Source: Cantharellus purpuraceus
Lineage: Eukaryota; Basidiomycota; Agaricomycetes; Cantharellales; Hydnaceae
NCBI GenBank assembly: GCA_025174535.1
Contig: JALBUN010000023.1
Span: 3,472,001 to 3,536,000, forward strand
Length of the DNA: 64,000 bases
Direction: 5' to 3'
Numbering within the stretch: the stretch's first letter is position 1; the number at the start of each line of letters is the position of its first letter. This document shows, in pieces, positions 33,329 through 44,002 of this stretch. The notes under the pieces are model-generated. The model was not told where the DNA came from, ran no database searches, and saw only the letters and a list, made by a program, of their open reading frames with translations. Both the position numbers and the translations under genes were made by a program.

Positions 33329-33821
33329 GATGTCAATAAAGAAGGATATATAAAATTTATTTACTAGATATGTGCATAGTTCTGAAGAGCAGAATGTCCA
33401 TATTTTTATCTAATATTTATAAATTGAATTATATATATTTTCTAAAGTTGTCAATAGCCAGATGCATGCACTCGTTCTGAATACTACAACAAAGTCCCAT
33501 ACAGAATTCCCTGTCCTTTCATCTATCATTCTTCTACCAGTTCCTTGTTTCCTATCTTGCCAGTCTTTCATTCCAAATTCTTTGCTGCATAGCTAAATAG
33601 GTGTACCAGCCGATTGGATATTATCATATCATGGTAATGACGTCGGATGGAAGGTCACCTTGTCAGGAGCAGTTTGATCACATTATCAAAGGACAGCCTT
33701 TTGGCTGTGAGGGTTGATAATGATGCACTTACTGAGCAGACAGTAGGTGAGACTTTGCAGCGGCATGGTGTACCAGATAATTGAATCGTTGTCCTTGAGC
33801 AGCCCGATGATGTCACTCGGT

Positions 33822-34375
33822 GTCGGTTCGCTTATGGAATAGATCCTATAAGCCTGCGTGCAATGGTCCTAGCAAGCAGACGGTGTGTAACGCAGTTGTT
33901 CAGCACTCCAAAGATCAATCAGGGCGAGGGGTACGTAACAGGGAAGTGGGATAGTGCTCTGTGGTTGGATGAGGATGGGAGCAAAAGGTTGGTCCCGATG
34001 GCTGATCGTGCTCTGTGACTGGATGACAATGCGGAGCCCGGTTGGGAGGTACGCGAAAGCTGGTTTCAGGAGAAGCAACCTCTCGGTGGCGGAGGGAAAT
34101 CTGATCGTTGAACCAAGGTGTTTTACCTCAGTGTAGAGATGATGGATTGTGATGTAGAGTGTAGACTTAGAGCGTTGGCTGAAAACTTGTTTTTTGATTC
34201 CAAAGGCAAAAACTAGCGCCCTTTTATATACAAATTCCCAGGGCACAACGACACAATATGAGGAGCAAATGATGCAAGAAATGCTGATCAAGCCAGCTGA
34301 CGAAGCGTGTGAAGTTGAGCTACTAAAGGGGAAATCATGGAGAAATGAAACGACAGATAGGGACATCATTAGACT
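33822..34375 (-). repeat. Fragment of a long LTR family (L3), inside the cassette
   Basis: From TGTCGGTTCGCTTATGG it matches the reverse complement of 41560-42147, including the TTTTATATACAAATTCCCAG promoter-like stretch and CGACGCGTGTGAAGTTGAG-type flanks, then stops. A third, shorter copy is at 39950-40230. The fragment separates the coiled-coil gene from the small ORFs. Confidence 0.75.
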
Positions 34376-34459
34376 GCTCATGGACAGCCATTCACTCCAA
34401 GGTGACCTTGTATCCTACGTCTTCGGAGGCTTACATTACTGGGTTCTCCCTCTACATCT

Positions 34460-35506
34460 TTTTCTTGAACTAGGAATTTGAGATTGATCAGAGTCTGAAT
34501 CAGATCGTTCCTTAGACCTTTTTTCTTGATGCCTTGAACTAGGAGTTTGAGATCGTTCATCACCTTTTTTCTTGATGCCTTAAACCTTGAGTCATTCCTT
34601 GCTTCCATGTTTGAAAATTAATCCTATTACCATCTACGTCATATGATGACATTTCATTCTTTCTAGTATATATTGTAGATAGTTTTCTAGGCTCACCATT
34701 TATGAATAATTCCATTCTATTTAGTCTACAAGACTGATCTGAGTCTATAAGTATATAGTCTACACCTCTTTTCACTATCTTAAATGTCACCTTTCTGGTA
34801 CCATTTTCCTGTAACCTTGTTACCTCCTGTTCTTGTTTTCCAGCCCAGTGATTCATATCAAATTTCCAGTCAACAATCTCAGATATTATTGCTTTATATT
34901 TATCACCCTGTTTCTGAAGTTTATTAATGTCTGTTCCAAGTTCCACTACAGTATCATCTGTTTCTACAATCCACTCATGCACTTCAGATTTCCATTCCAC
35001 AATGTCTGATATTGTTGCAATACATCTATTAACCTGTTTCTGAAGTTTATGAATATCTGTTCTATAGTCCAATATAAGATTCTCTGCATTATGTGTATTG
35101 ACCTGTTGATGAATATCTGTTCCATGGTCTGATATTGTGGCAACACACCTATTAACCTGTCTCTGAAGTTTATGAATATCTGTTCCAAATCCTGATACAA
35201 TATCATTCATTTCACTCATCCATTCATCTAAATTCTCTTTCCTGTCTGTCAAAGTAGTTATAATTGTATTTTTTCCTCAACCTGTTTCTTAAGCACCTGA
35301 ATTTCCTGACTCTGGGAATTAACCTGTTGTTCAAGCATAGTGATCTGCCTATCCTTTTCACTCATCCAAGACTTGACATTTATAAGATCAGATATTAATT
35401 CATCTTTTACTTCCATTTGACTTGCCATAGCTTTTATCAGTGCATCATTGTCACTTATCCAGCCTTTGATTGCTTTTATATCTTCAAAGATTTGTGGCAT
35501 TTTCAA
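34460..35506 (-). CDS. Coiled-coil cassette protein, frame broken at an A6 run
   Basis: Part 1 (35506-35258, 82 codons, MKMPQIFEDIKAIKGWISDN) ends shortly after QVEEK. Part 2 (35252-34560) continues the coiled coil in the other frame. The switch lies at an A6 run (plus strand T at 35269-35274); one extra A would join them into about 310 aa. Part 2 has a repeated unit, GTDIHKLQRQVNRC(V/I)ATISD, present about four times, then a likely folded end (VTFKIVKRGVDYILIDSDQS). The tail past another A6 run (near 34565) would read into Ser/Arg-rich repeats (SSRHQEKRSKERSDSDSDQS). Fibre-like or DNA-bridging roles are conceivable; nothing identifies it. Confidence 0.5.
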
Positions 35507-35646
35507 ATCCCTCTCTGCTTATAAAACAGAAATGAAAAAACATAATAATCATTTTTTCTGAACATTTGATATTTTGTATAGGCAGTAGATATATACATCT
35601 TGCTTTCTTAATAAAATGATTATTATGTTTTTATGTTATAAGCATT

Positions 35647-35973
35647 ATGAAGATGCTCTCTTTTATGCTTCAATGCAAGATAGAGTTTGATAGAAGAGTT
35701 AATGATTGGTATATATCTCGGATAGGATCCCTCCATGATTTGTTTCTGAGGTAAGTTCCTTTATAAATATCAAGGTTCCAATCACTGACTTTATACAGAT
35801 GTACTGATGGCACACTTCTGGAACAGAAATTAACAGAGTTATATACTAGTATGGAGCAGGATCATTATTTTCCACCACTTTGGATGGAAAATCTGATGGT
35901 ATTGCACCCTAAAGTACGAGGGATAGTCATACAGTCTCATGTTAGAACAAGATTATCTACCACTATGCCCTAA
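35647..35973 (+). CDS. Two-exon cassette gene, 92 aa
   Basis: Exons 35647-35750 and 35799-35973; the intron (48 nt) has canonical GTAAGT...TTATACAG and restores one frame. The protein starts MKMLSFMLQCKIEFDRRVND and continues CTDGTLLEQKLTELYTSMEQ, YFPPLWMENLMVLHPKVRG, ending at TAA 35971-35973. The intron matches the size of host introns, so this is expressed, if at all, as nuclear pol II mRNA. Not included among unspliced ORFs. No family recognised. Confidence 0.5.
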
Positions 35974-36039
35974 CTAAGTTACTTTGTTTTAAAAATAGCT
36001 TCACTGCATTAAAGGTGTTTGTTTCCAAGACTTTCCTAA

Positions 36040-36605
36040 GACGCTTATTCAGAAATACAACAAATACGTATGTACAACCTATTTTCCTCAAATTTTATAC
36101 AATACACTTCAATTCAAACTTATTTTCATATTTCAACATGATTCTCAAATTTTACACAATATACTAGATTAAAACATATTTTGATATTTTGGCATAATTC
36201 TCAAAAATAATTGTTTTTTTCCTGATTTAGTGGTGGCAACTCTCTTGAAGGAACATCCAAATATCATTGATTCTTTCTTATACAATACTTGTAACATAAT
36301 TTGAACTATCTTTAATCCCCACCTGGTATTTGTATATCTAAATACCCTATATAATACCAATTATATTCATATATACATTCCTATTATATCCATGTAAATA
36401 ATTATGTTCATCTCAACCAAATGTCTTATCTTTAAAAGTTTATTAAAATATAGAATATATGTTTATATTTATGAAAATTTCACACATCCGAAATCTTTTA
36501 AGATATCCAAATTGTAACTCCCTGGCTTTATGTATCATTGAAATTCTGATGTATATCTCATATACATCAGAATATTGTATACTGACATGATTCCGAACAA
36601 GCGTC
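36040..36605 (+). mobile_element. TIR element M, copy c (right end of composite unit)
   Basis: 566 bp, nearly identical to copy b and in the same orientation. It keeps an ACACAATATACTAG stretch deleted in b. Left flank TAA, right flank ATA. Confidence 0.88.
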
Positions 36606-36608
36606 ATA

Positions 36609-37129
36609 GGAGATATACATCAGGATTTCAATGATACATAAAGCCAGGGAGTTACAATTTGGATATCTTAAAAGATTTCGGATGTGTGAAATTTTCATAA
36701 ATATAAACATATATTCTATATTTTAATAAACTTTAAAAGATAAGATATTTGGTTGAGATGAACATAATTATTTACATGGATATAATAGGAATGTATATAT
36801 GAATATAATTGGTATTATATAGGGTATTTAGATATACAAATACCAGGTGGGGATTAAAGATAGTTCAAATTATGTTACAAGTATTGTATAAGAAAGAATC
36901 AATGATATTTGGATGTTCCCTCAAGAGAGTTGCCACCACTAAATCAGGAAAAAAACAATTATTTTTGAGAATTATGCCAAAATATCAAAATATGTTTTAA
37001 TCTAGTATATTGTGTAAAATTTGAGAATCATGTTGAAATATGAAAATAAGTTTGAATTGAAGTGTATTGTATAAAATTTGAGGAAAATAGGTTGTACATA
37101 CGTATTTGTTGTATTTCTGAATAAGCGTC
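36609..37129 (-). mobile_element. TIR element M, copy a, right piece
   Basis: Continuation of 28874-28918 in reverse orientation. It ends AATAAGCGTC, followed by the TAA duplication. Confidence 0.85.
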
Positions 37130-37132
37130 TAA

Positions 37133-37350
37133 AAGAAGGACTAGACTCAGTAAAGGACCCCCCAATGGAGGATCCAAATAAGAACACAATGTGAATAGCT
37201 TCGTCTCGTGAAGGATCAACCACTTACATGGCTGGTCAGATCTCTCAGTTGAGGGATCAATGGAAAGAAAAGTATGACCTATTCAGCAGCATACCTTTAG
37301 AACTTCCCCCATTTAGGGAAGTTTTATCTGGCAATGGTGGCTCGTGAGGC
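37133..37350 (+). pseudogene. Gypsy pol fragment (spacer before reverse transcriptase)
   Basis: The frame at 37230-37345 reads QISQLRDQWKEKYDLFSSIP then LELPPFREVLSGNGG, the conserved region just before RT in one class of basidiomycete Ty3/gypsy elements. It directly continues the gag-like element cut at 28873 once M and the composite unit are removed. RT itself is missing, so the element is a remnant. Confidence 0.6.
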
Positions 37351-39226
37351 TTGCTGATAGGTTTGGTTGGTTGTTGTATAGGTATCCACAAGAACATAAA
37401 TACCGTCCAGCTGCATCCTCCATTGTCAGAGAGACACTTAAGTAATGGATGGATTAGGCTTAGGGGTGCAAATCTGTGAGACCCATGCAGATTAGAGTGG
37501 CATGCGGTTTGTGGGTGAGGGTTTAGCTAAATGAATATTGACATGTGAGCTGATCTTATTGCTTGACCCAGAAAAGTACAGCATGACATTTGCAGCAGTG
37601 ACATACAGATGGACATCATTTTATACAATATACATTCTGTGTGTTGTGGAACTTATTTTGGTCATTGAAGAGGTTGTGTGGCTATCATGTCATAGCATGG
37701 AAGATGTCATATCTGGGACCTTGGCAAACTATGCTTTGGAAAAGCCATTGAGTAGCTGAGTAGTCTGGGCCCCCTGTCTCTTTTCCCTGTTTGCCATGGC
37801 AGGGGAGGTGTCAATTCACTGAGAATATGTGTTACACACTTTTAAGCAGCCTGAGAGAGACCAGATCGTACAGATCTTTACACTAGGTAGGATATTTTCA
37901 TTAATACCCATGTGTGAGTGACAAAACACCAGCTAAGCCCAGATGCTGGAAAGTTCAACTTCCCACCACATGCCAACACCAACAACATGGCTTACTTTTG
38001 AAAAAAAACAAGCATGGCTCAGTAATAGTGTTCCTCGCCGGGGGAAACTCATTTGCTTGCAGTTAAAAAAACAGTTTATGGAGGTTAAGAACTCAATGGC
38101 ACCTAATAGAGTGAGAGGAAAGTCAGTACAGAAGGGTTAAGGGTCGCCAGCTGCATATTTGACTTGAGTGTGGCATTGTCTTTGATAACAGACTGTGTCT
38201 ACCTCATTCACTAGTTTCAATTCACATGTATTCTCATTCCTTAAACACATTACAGGGCACTTCTCACTACCAAAAAGCATGTGAGGCATGCCATAGAAAT
38301 AACAGACCCACCTGCCGCTCCATCCCAGGCCTGTTGTGAGCTCTATGCCACCATGCAACAATTGACCATCCTTGTGCCTAGCACACCCATGAGCTGTGTT
38401 GTGTGTCATGCAGTGGTGGCATGGATTGAGGTGGCCATGGTAGAGGTGGTGGGTGTTGGCATGGGAACCCACTGCAAGACGTAAGCAAGCAAAGCATGGA
38501 GAGAGGGCCTACACACCCATGTCCATGCTGGCTGTAGGTGAGACGCAGCCCTCTTCCCCCTCGGCAGCCATGGCAGAGGCATGTAATAGTTGATCATGTC
38601 ATCGTTGAGGGAGACAGCAGGTCCATCAATGTTGCAGGGAGCTTGACCCATGCACCTGTGCCACATAACCTGAACCCAAGCCCCATCATGTACCCTAACA
38701 CCCACTCTCACTCCAACCCCAAACTCCAACCCAGGTTCCAACCCAGGTTCCAACCCCACCATCAGATCTACTGTAACAATACCTCTCATTTCACCTCCAC
38801 ATATCATCATTATCCTTACTTATCATTACATATCCACATGTATTATATTCATATCTATCATACATATCATTTCACATCCACATATATTCAGATCTGCATG
38901 TATCATATCCATACATATCATAATACAGACATATTATTTCAGATCTGCATGTGTCATATCTATATGTATCATTATCCATACTTATCATTTTCTATCATTC
39001 ACATATTTCAGATGGTTTCAGATCCTCACCTATTGTTTCATCCATCATGCACAGATATGTCTCTTCCAAGGCTCAGTCCATTTACTGGTCATGTGAACTG
39101 TCTCTACACCAACTCTACACCAACTCTACACTGTCTCTACCCCATCTCTACCCCATCTCTACACCACCTCTACCCTATTATCACACTTGTCTGCACATCC
39201 TCAGTATACCTCTGTGCCTGCATATC
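37351..39226. other. Degenerate retroelement and simple-repeat DNA
   Basis: Contains an inverted, diverged LTR-like stretch (about 38610-38770, with CCAACCCCAAACTCCAACCC), CATAT/ATATC-rich simple sequence (38790-39010) and a CTCTACACCAA/CTCTACCCCAT tandem run (39100-39180). No intact gene seen. Confidence 0.4.
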
Positions 39227-39753
39227 TGTTATGCACTAGGTCCGATTGGTGGTCGGAGATTGGGTTGGAGGTTTGGTCGGAGTCAGAGAAGGAGTTGGGT
39301 ACATCGTGGGGGTCGGAATGGACTTGGCTTCAGCTTATATGCTGCACCCTCACTAATACCGGTGTCCGAGATTTCAGAGATGGAGTATGACTTAGAGAGT
39401 TAGGATTGGACTTAGGAACTAGGTGTGATTCAATATTTGAACTGGGGAATGAAGTCCCCAGTTGGGCAACTTAAATACATATTGAAAATCTAATAATAAT
39501 TACTCCAGTGATGGGTCTCCAAGGCCGGCGGCCTTACATGAGTATGTCCGAGTCCGACAGGGATGGATGTCTGGGTTCCTATGGTGATGCTGATGCATCA
39601 ATTGGAACCGGAGATGGATGGGTGGAATTGGCAGTGACAATCAGACAGGTAGAGGGAGATGTGGTGGTTTCCAAATGGAGTATAGATTTTATATGCACGG
39701 GGATCTGAGTGGATTGGATGGGGATCTGGGCATTAATGAATATAGTCATAACA
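39227..39753. repeat. Solo LTR of the A/B gypsy family with intact target duplication
   Basis: 527 bp, TGTTATGCAC...GTCATAACA. The 5 bp on both sides are ATATC (39222-39226 and 39754-39758). It sits inside the 39754-39949 minisatellite, whose unit is interrupted exactly at ATATC. Confidence 0.92.
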
Positions 39754-39949
39754 ATATCTGTCCAGGAGGAACACATGCACATCCCTCCATATACCTCTGT
39801 GCCTGCATGTCTGTCCAGGAGGAACACATGCACATCCTCTATATATTCTTGTCTAGTACACATACACATCCCTCCATATACCTCTGTGCCTGCACATCTG
39901 TCCAGGAGGAACACATGCACATCCCTCCATACACCTCTGTGCCTGCATG
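39754..39949. repeat. ~57-bp minisatellite
   Basis: Three to four copies of ATCTGTCCAGGAGGAACACA...CCTCTGTGCCTG. The stretch just left of the solo LTR (39205-39226) is the start of the same unit. Confidence 0.8.
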
Positions 39950-40230
39950 TTGTTGGTTCGCTTATGGAATAGATCCTATAAGCCTGTGTGCAATGGTCCT
40001 AGCAAACAGACGGTGTGTAACACAGTTGTTCAGCATGCCAAAGAACAATCAGGTCGAGGGGTAGGGGTAGCACTGAGTAACAGGTAAGTGTAATAGTGCT
40101 CTGTGGTTGGAGGAGGATGGGGAGCGAAAAGGATGGTCCAGATGATTGATCATGCTCTGTGACTGGATGACAATGGGGAGCCCAGTTGGGAGGTATGCGA
40201 AAGCTGGTTTCAGGAGATGCGACCTCTGGG
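39950..40230 (-). repeat. Fragment of LTR family L3
   Basis: TGTTGGTTCGCTTATGG... matches 33822 onward and is cut at 40230, where repeat family R begins. Confidence 0.75.
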
Positions 40231-43080
40231 TGGCTGTTTTGGAACCCACAAAATTATAGTGTTAGGGCAAACTCTAAATCACCACAATTCCATGAATGAA
40301 CAGCTGAGAAGAATATCAAACCCTGCTCCAGCACAACTCCAGAAACAATTTAACGTTTGTACTTTGGTTACAATCCTTTGTATTGGTCAATGCAGACTAT
40401 ATGCAGAAAGGTAATATGTTTCTTAGCAGCAAGAAATGAATAAGACTTCCAGAGTCTAGAGTTCACGGACACTTAGGGGTCCAGATATTCCAAAAAGAGG
40501 GGAATGCACTTAGAGGCTAAAGGAAGTAGGTGGATGAATCCAACCGTCCAACCAGTGACACTCTGAAGCGGGTAACAGCAATGTGTGAAGTAGTCTAGCA
40601 ACTGTTTCACACAAGTTCAAGCTTCTAATGCTCTGCAAAGGCAGTACACACTAGTAACTTAAACAAGAGCACTAATGGCAGGACTATCGACAGACAATCT
40701 CACCCTGTAGATTTGTAGTCACGTTGACAAGCCAGGATGCATTGAGTACGTATATTGAACCACTCTGACAGTCCAACTCCGCCAGTGTCTTTTCATATCA
40801 ACTTTTAAATAGCATCGCAACTCCCTCTCCACCTCAGTCTCTAATTCTAGCCATCGATTGTCACTCATGTTTCATCACCATCAATCATTATCAGCCTTCT
40901 ATTCACACCGATCTTTTCATCATCATTCATATGGCTTCCAATCCTATTCCTCTCTCCAGCATCTTCTAATAATACGTCACACTGGTCTCTGGACACAGAG
41001 GACTATCAAAAATACACTGAGCTCCACGGGCATGTCAAGCCACCTCCACATGTCAAAATACTTCCCAAACTCTTTCAACGTCCAAGATCCCCACCATGTC
41101 TCTCCTATGCCATTGGCGATCCTATATTCTTTCACAATTCTGTTGAACCATATACATTCCTCGGCATTTCACCTCTATATTGTAACACGGATAGAAGAGT
41201 TGAACGTGAGGTAGAATTTCAGTCGCCATTGCTGACCTATCCTCCCACTTCAATACAACTCAGGTTACATTGTGTCAGGCAAAGGGACCGAATACCCTTG
41301 GAATGGGATACCATATGGAGATGTATCACTAAGACAATAAGGAGTATTTGTTGTGGATGCTGACTGAAGTCCTCATGTGACTCAGGGTCAATTTACCTTT
41401 GGAGCTGTAGGGAAGATGGTATTGGTGGACATTTCTATTGTTCTTTTATATGACTCACCCCTGTTTCATCTTTTAATTCATTCATACACGACTTACTCAT
41501 CCTTGTTCTATTTTTAGTTCTTTTATTACTCATCACCTCCTATTCTTACAAAGATTACCCCTATCTGTCGCTTCATTTCTCCATGATTTCCCCATTAGTA
41601 GTTCAACTTCACATGCTTCATCAGCTGGCTTGATCGGCATAACTTGCATCATATTGCATTATTTGCTCCTCATATTGTGTCGTTGTGCCCTGGGGATTTG
41701 TATATAAAAGGGCGCTAGTTTTCACCTTTGGAATCAATCAACAAGTTTTCAGCCAACGCTCTAAAGTCAAAGTCCACGCTCTAAGTCTACGCTCTATGCT
41801 CTACATCACAATCCATCATCTACACTGAGGTAAAACACCTTGGTTCAACGATCAGATTTCCCTCCGCCACCGAGAGGTTGCTTCTCCTGAAACCAGCTTT
41901 CGCGTACCTCCCAACCAGGCTCCGCATTGTCATCCAGTCACAGAGCATGATCAGCCATTGGGACCAACCTTTTGCTCCCATCCTCATCCAACCACAGAGC
42001 ACTATTCCACTTCCCTGTTACTAAGTGCTACCTCTACCCCTCGACCTGATTGATCTTTGGAGTGCTGAACAACTGCATTACACACCGTCTGTTTGCTAGG
42101 ACCGTTGCACGCAGGCTTATAGGATCTATTCCTTAAGCGAACCGACAACATGAGGCAGATACTACACTCACACCCAAAGCAGGAATATCACTACTTTGAG
42201 TGCAATCAAGACAGTTACACAACTGTAAAGAACTGGTAATCAACAGTTACTGAGATATAGAGGATGACACTGTATGTCACTCTAGTCACACTGGTGTGCA
42301 GAAGATGGGTAGGATATGTTGCTATTTCAGAGGCAGAATGACCTCCTTATATATTGTATTTACAGGGGCTGACTAATGGTTCTGGGATATTCTACCTATT
42401 AATAGATGGAAACTACTGGAAGGTTGTGGAAGGTGGAAGAAAGGGGTGGGATATTCCAAGCTAATCACAGGTTCTGATCACTGCACTAATACTGATCAGG
42501 GGCTGAATCATGGTTCTGGAATGTTCTATCTAATAATAGAAGGAAACAGCTAGAATGTTATGGAAAGGGGTAGAATATTCCAAGGCAATCACCTGATTTG
42601 ATCACCCATCACCTGATCTGATCCCTGAATTAGGCACTGATCAGGCCAAAAGAAGGGTATCCACCCTGTTTTCTGCACTGGTTTGGACAGCCATGGATAG
42701 TCACATCTCAGGTGATGATCTCCATGGAAAATAGTGCCCTGAGAGGCTGTGGTTGTCAAGTTACAGAATATTTATTGATCAGAGACATCTGAGCTTGAAT
42801 TCAGGCCAAATGCCTGGTCCAAAGGTGGAGAGCCAGCTGTGGGAAGGTTTGTGGGTGCCTATGGGTCCACAACTGTAGCACAGCAGAAATAAATCATTCT
42901 GGGCCAAGTTCTGCATGGAATATTCCTGAAAAAATATGGAAAAATAGAGAATATTTGAATAAGTCCATTCCAGGTACAAGCACCAAATATATGCTGACAT
43001 TTAGGAATGGAAAAGCAAAGTATAGCACATTGGTGCTGCATAAATAGGATTTGATAGGGAAAAGGTGGTTCCCATACACC
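40231..43080. repeat. Repeat family R (probable solo LTR, ~1.45 kb) split by an L3 LTR
   Basis: 40231-40721 and 42148-43080 match the two halves of the uninterrupted copy at 46471-47929. Ends are mutually inverted (TGTTTTGGAACC / GGTTCCCATACA), as in LTRs. Between the halves lies L3 (40722-42147). No open frames of note in R itself. Confidence 0.7.
40722..42147 (+). repeat. Long LTR L3, near full length, inside repeat R
   Basis: It ends AAGCGAACCGACA. It has a promoter-like TATATAAAAGGGCGC at about 41701 followed by a transcript-leader-like CT-rich stretch, so its orientation is plus. A 170-codon frame without ATG (40851-41362, with DYQKYTELHGHVKPPPH and AIGDPIFFHNSVEPYTFLGI) lies in its left half and looks protein-like; it could be captured sequence. 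The target duplication is unclear. Confidence 0.55.
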
Positions 43081-43322
43081 ATCTCCACTTCCCCTTCAGC
43101 AGTCTCATCATCATCATCTTCCAGCTGGTTGATGCCCTGGTCCCTGTCACTTGCTTGGCACCTATCAGGGCCTCTTACCAATGCCACCACTGGATCTGCC
43201 ACCCACTTCCCTGCCTGACTTGCTCATCTTCATTCTGCACCTCCCCACCCACCACTGCATGCTGCTCATTCAACACCTCCCCACCCACATCCTGTCCATC
43301 CCCCTCAAGTCATCCCACCACC

Positions 43323-43861
43323 TGTTATGCACTAGGTCCGAATTGGGGTCGGAGATTGGGTTGAAGGTTGGGTTGGAGGTTGGGTTGGAGTTGGAGAGGG
43401 AGTCGGGGTATGTTGTGGGGGTTGGAATGGACTTGGCTTCAGCTTATGTACTGTGCCCTCACTAATACTGGTGTCTGAGATTTTGGCGATGGAGTATGAC
43501 TTAGATAGTTAGGATTGGACTTAGGAACTAGGTGTGATTTGATATTTGAACTGGGGATGAAGTCCCCAGTTGGACAGCTTAAATACATATTTGAAATCTA
43601 ATAATAATTACTCCGGTGATGGGTCTCTGAGGCCAACAGCCTTACATGAGTATGTGCAAGTCTGACAGGGACAGATGTCCAGGTTCCTATGGTGATGCTG
43701 ATGCATCAATCGGAACCAGAGATGGATGGGCAGAATCGGCAGTGACAATTGGACAGGTAGAGGGAGACATGGCGGTTTCCAAATGGAGTATAGATTTCAT
43801 ATGCACAGGGATCTGAGTGGATCGGATGGGGATCTGGGCATTAATGAATATAGTCATAACA
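43323..43861 (-). repeat. 3' LTR of gypsy element A
   Basis: 539 bp, TGTTATG...CATAACA, in the orientation expected for the minus-strand element A. The outer 5 bp (CCACC) do not match those of the right LTR (TTGCT). Confidence 0.85.
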
Positions 43862-43963
43862 GTATCTCTCCATTTAAGGCTGAGCCCCTGAGGCCTCATG
43901 TCCGTGGATTGAATAGGTGAGACGGTTGGGTGCAGTTGGAGTTATACTGGGGGTCTGGAGACA

Positions 43964-43970
43964 TATAAAA
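43964..43970 (+). promoter_or_regulatory. TATA box of the antisense ORF of element A
   Basis: TATAAAA is followed 39 nt later by ATG 44003. It lies 103 nt inside the 3' LTR boundary, pointing away from the LTR. Confidence 0.5.
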
Positions 43971-44002
43971 GGAGGGGCATGATTGAGGTCTTATCCTCAA
44001 TG

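Larger units (their letters stand above)
28919..36605 (+). mobile_element. Composite transposon-like unit: two direct M copies flanking a multi-gene AT-rich cassette
   Basis: 7687 bp. Its outer ends are the left TIR of M-b and the right TIR of M-c. Both outer flanks are ATA (28916-28918 and 36606-36608), a single target duplication within M copy a. The inner flanks (TAG, TAA) do not match, so the two M copies behave as ends of one unit. The cassette (29473-36039) holds a DDE transposase, a membrane-anchored protein, a coiled-coil protein, a two-exon gene and small ORFs on both strands. It also holds an LTR fragment (33822-34375). Integration of a circle by recombination into an M copy is an alternative origin. 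Confidence 0.65.

Noticed and set aside
36169..37000. Two near-identical 63-codon ORFs in inverted orientation
   Set aside because: They are the same non-coding stretch of element M read in copies c and a.
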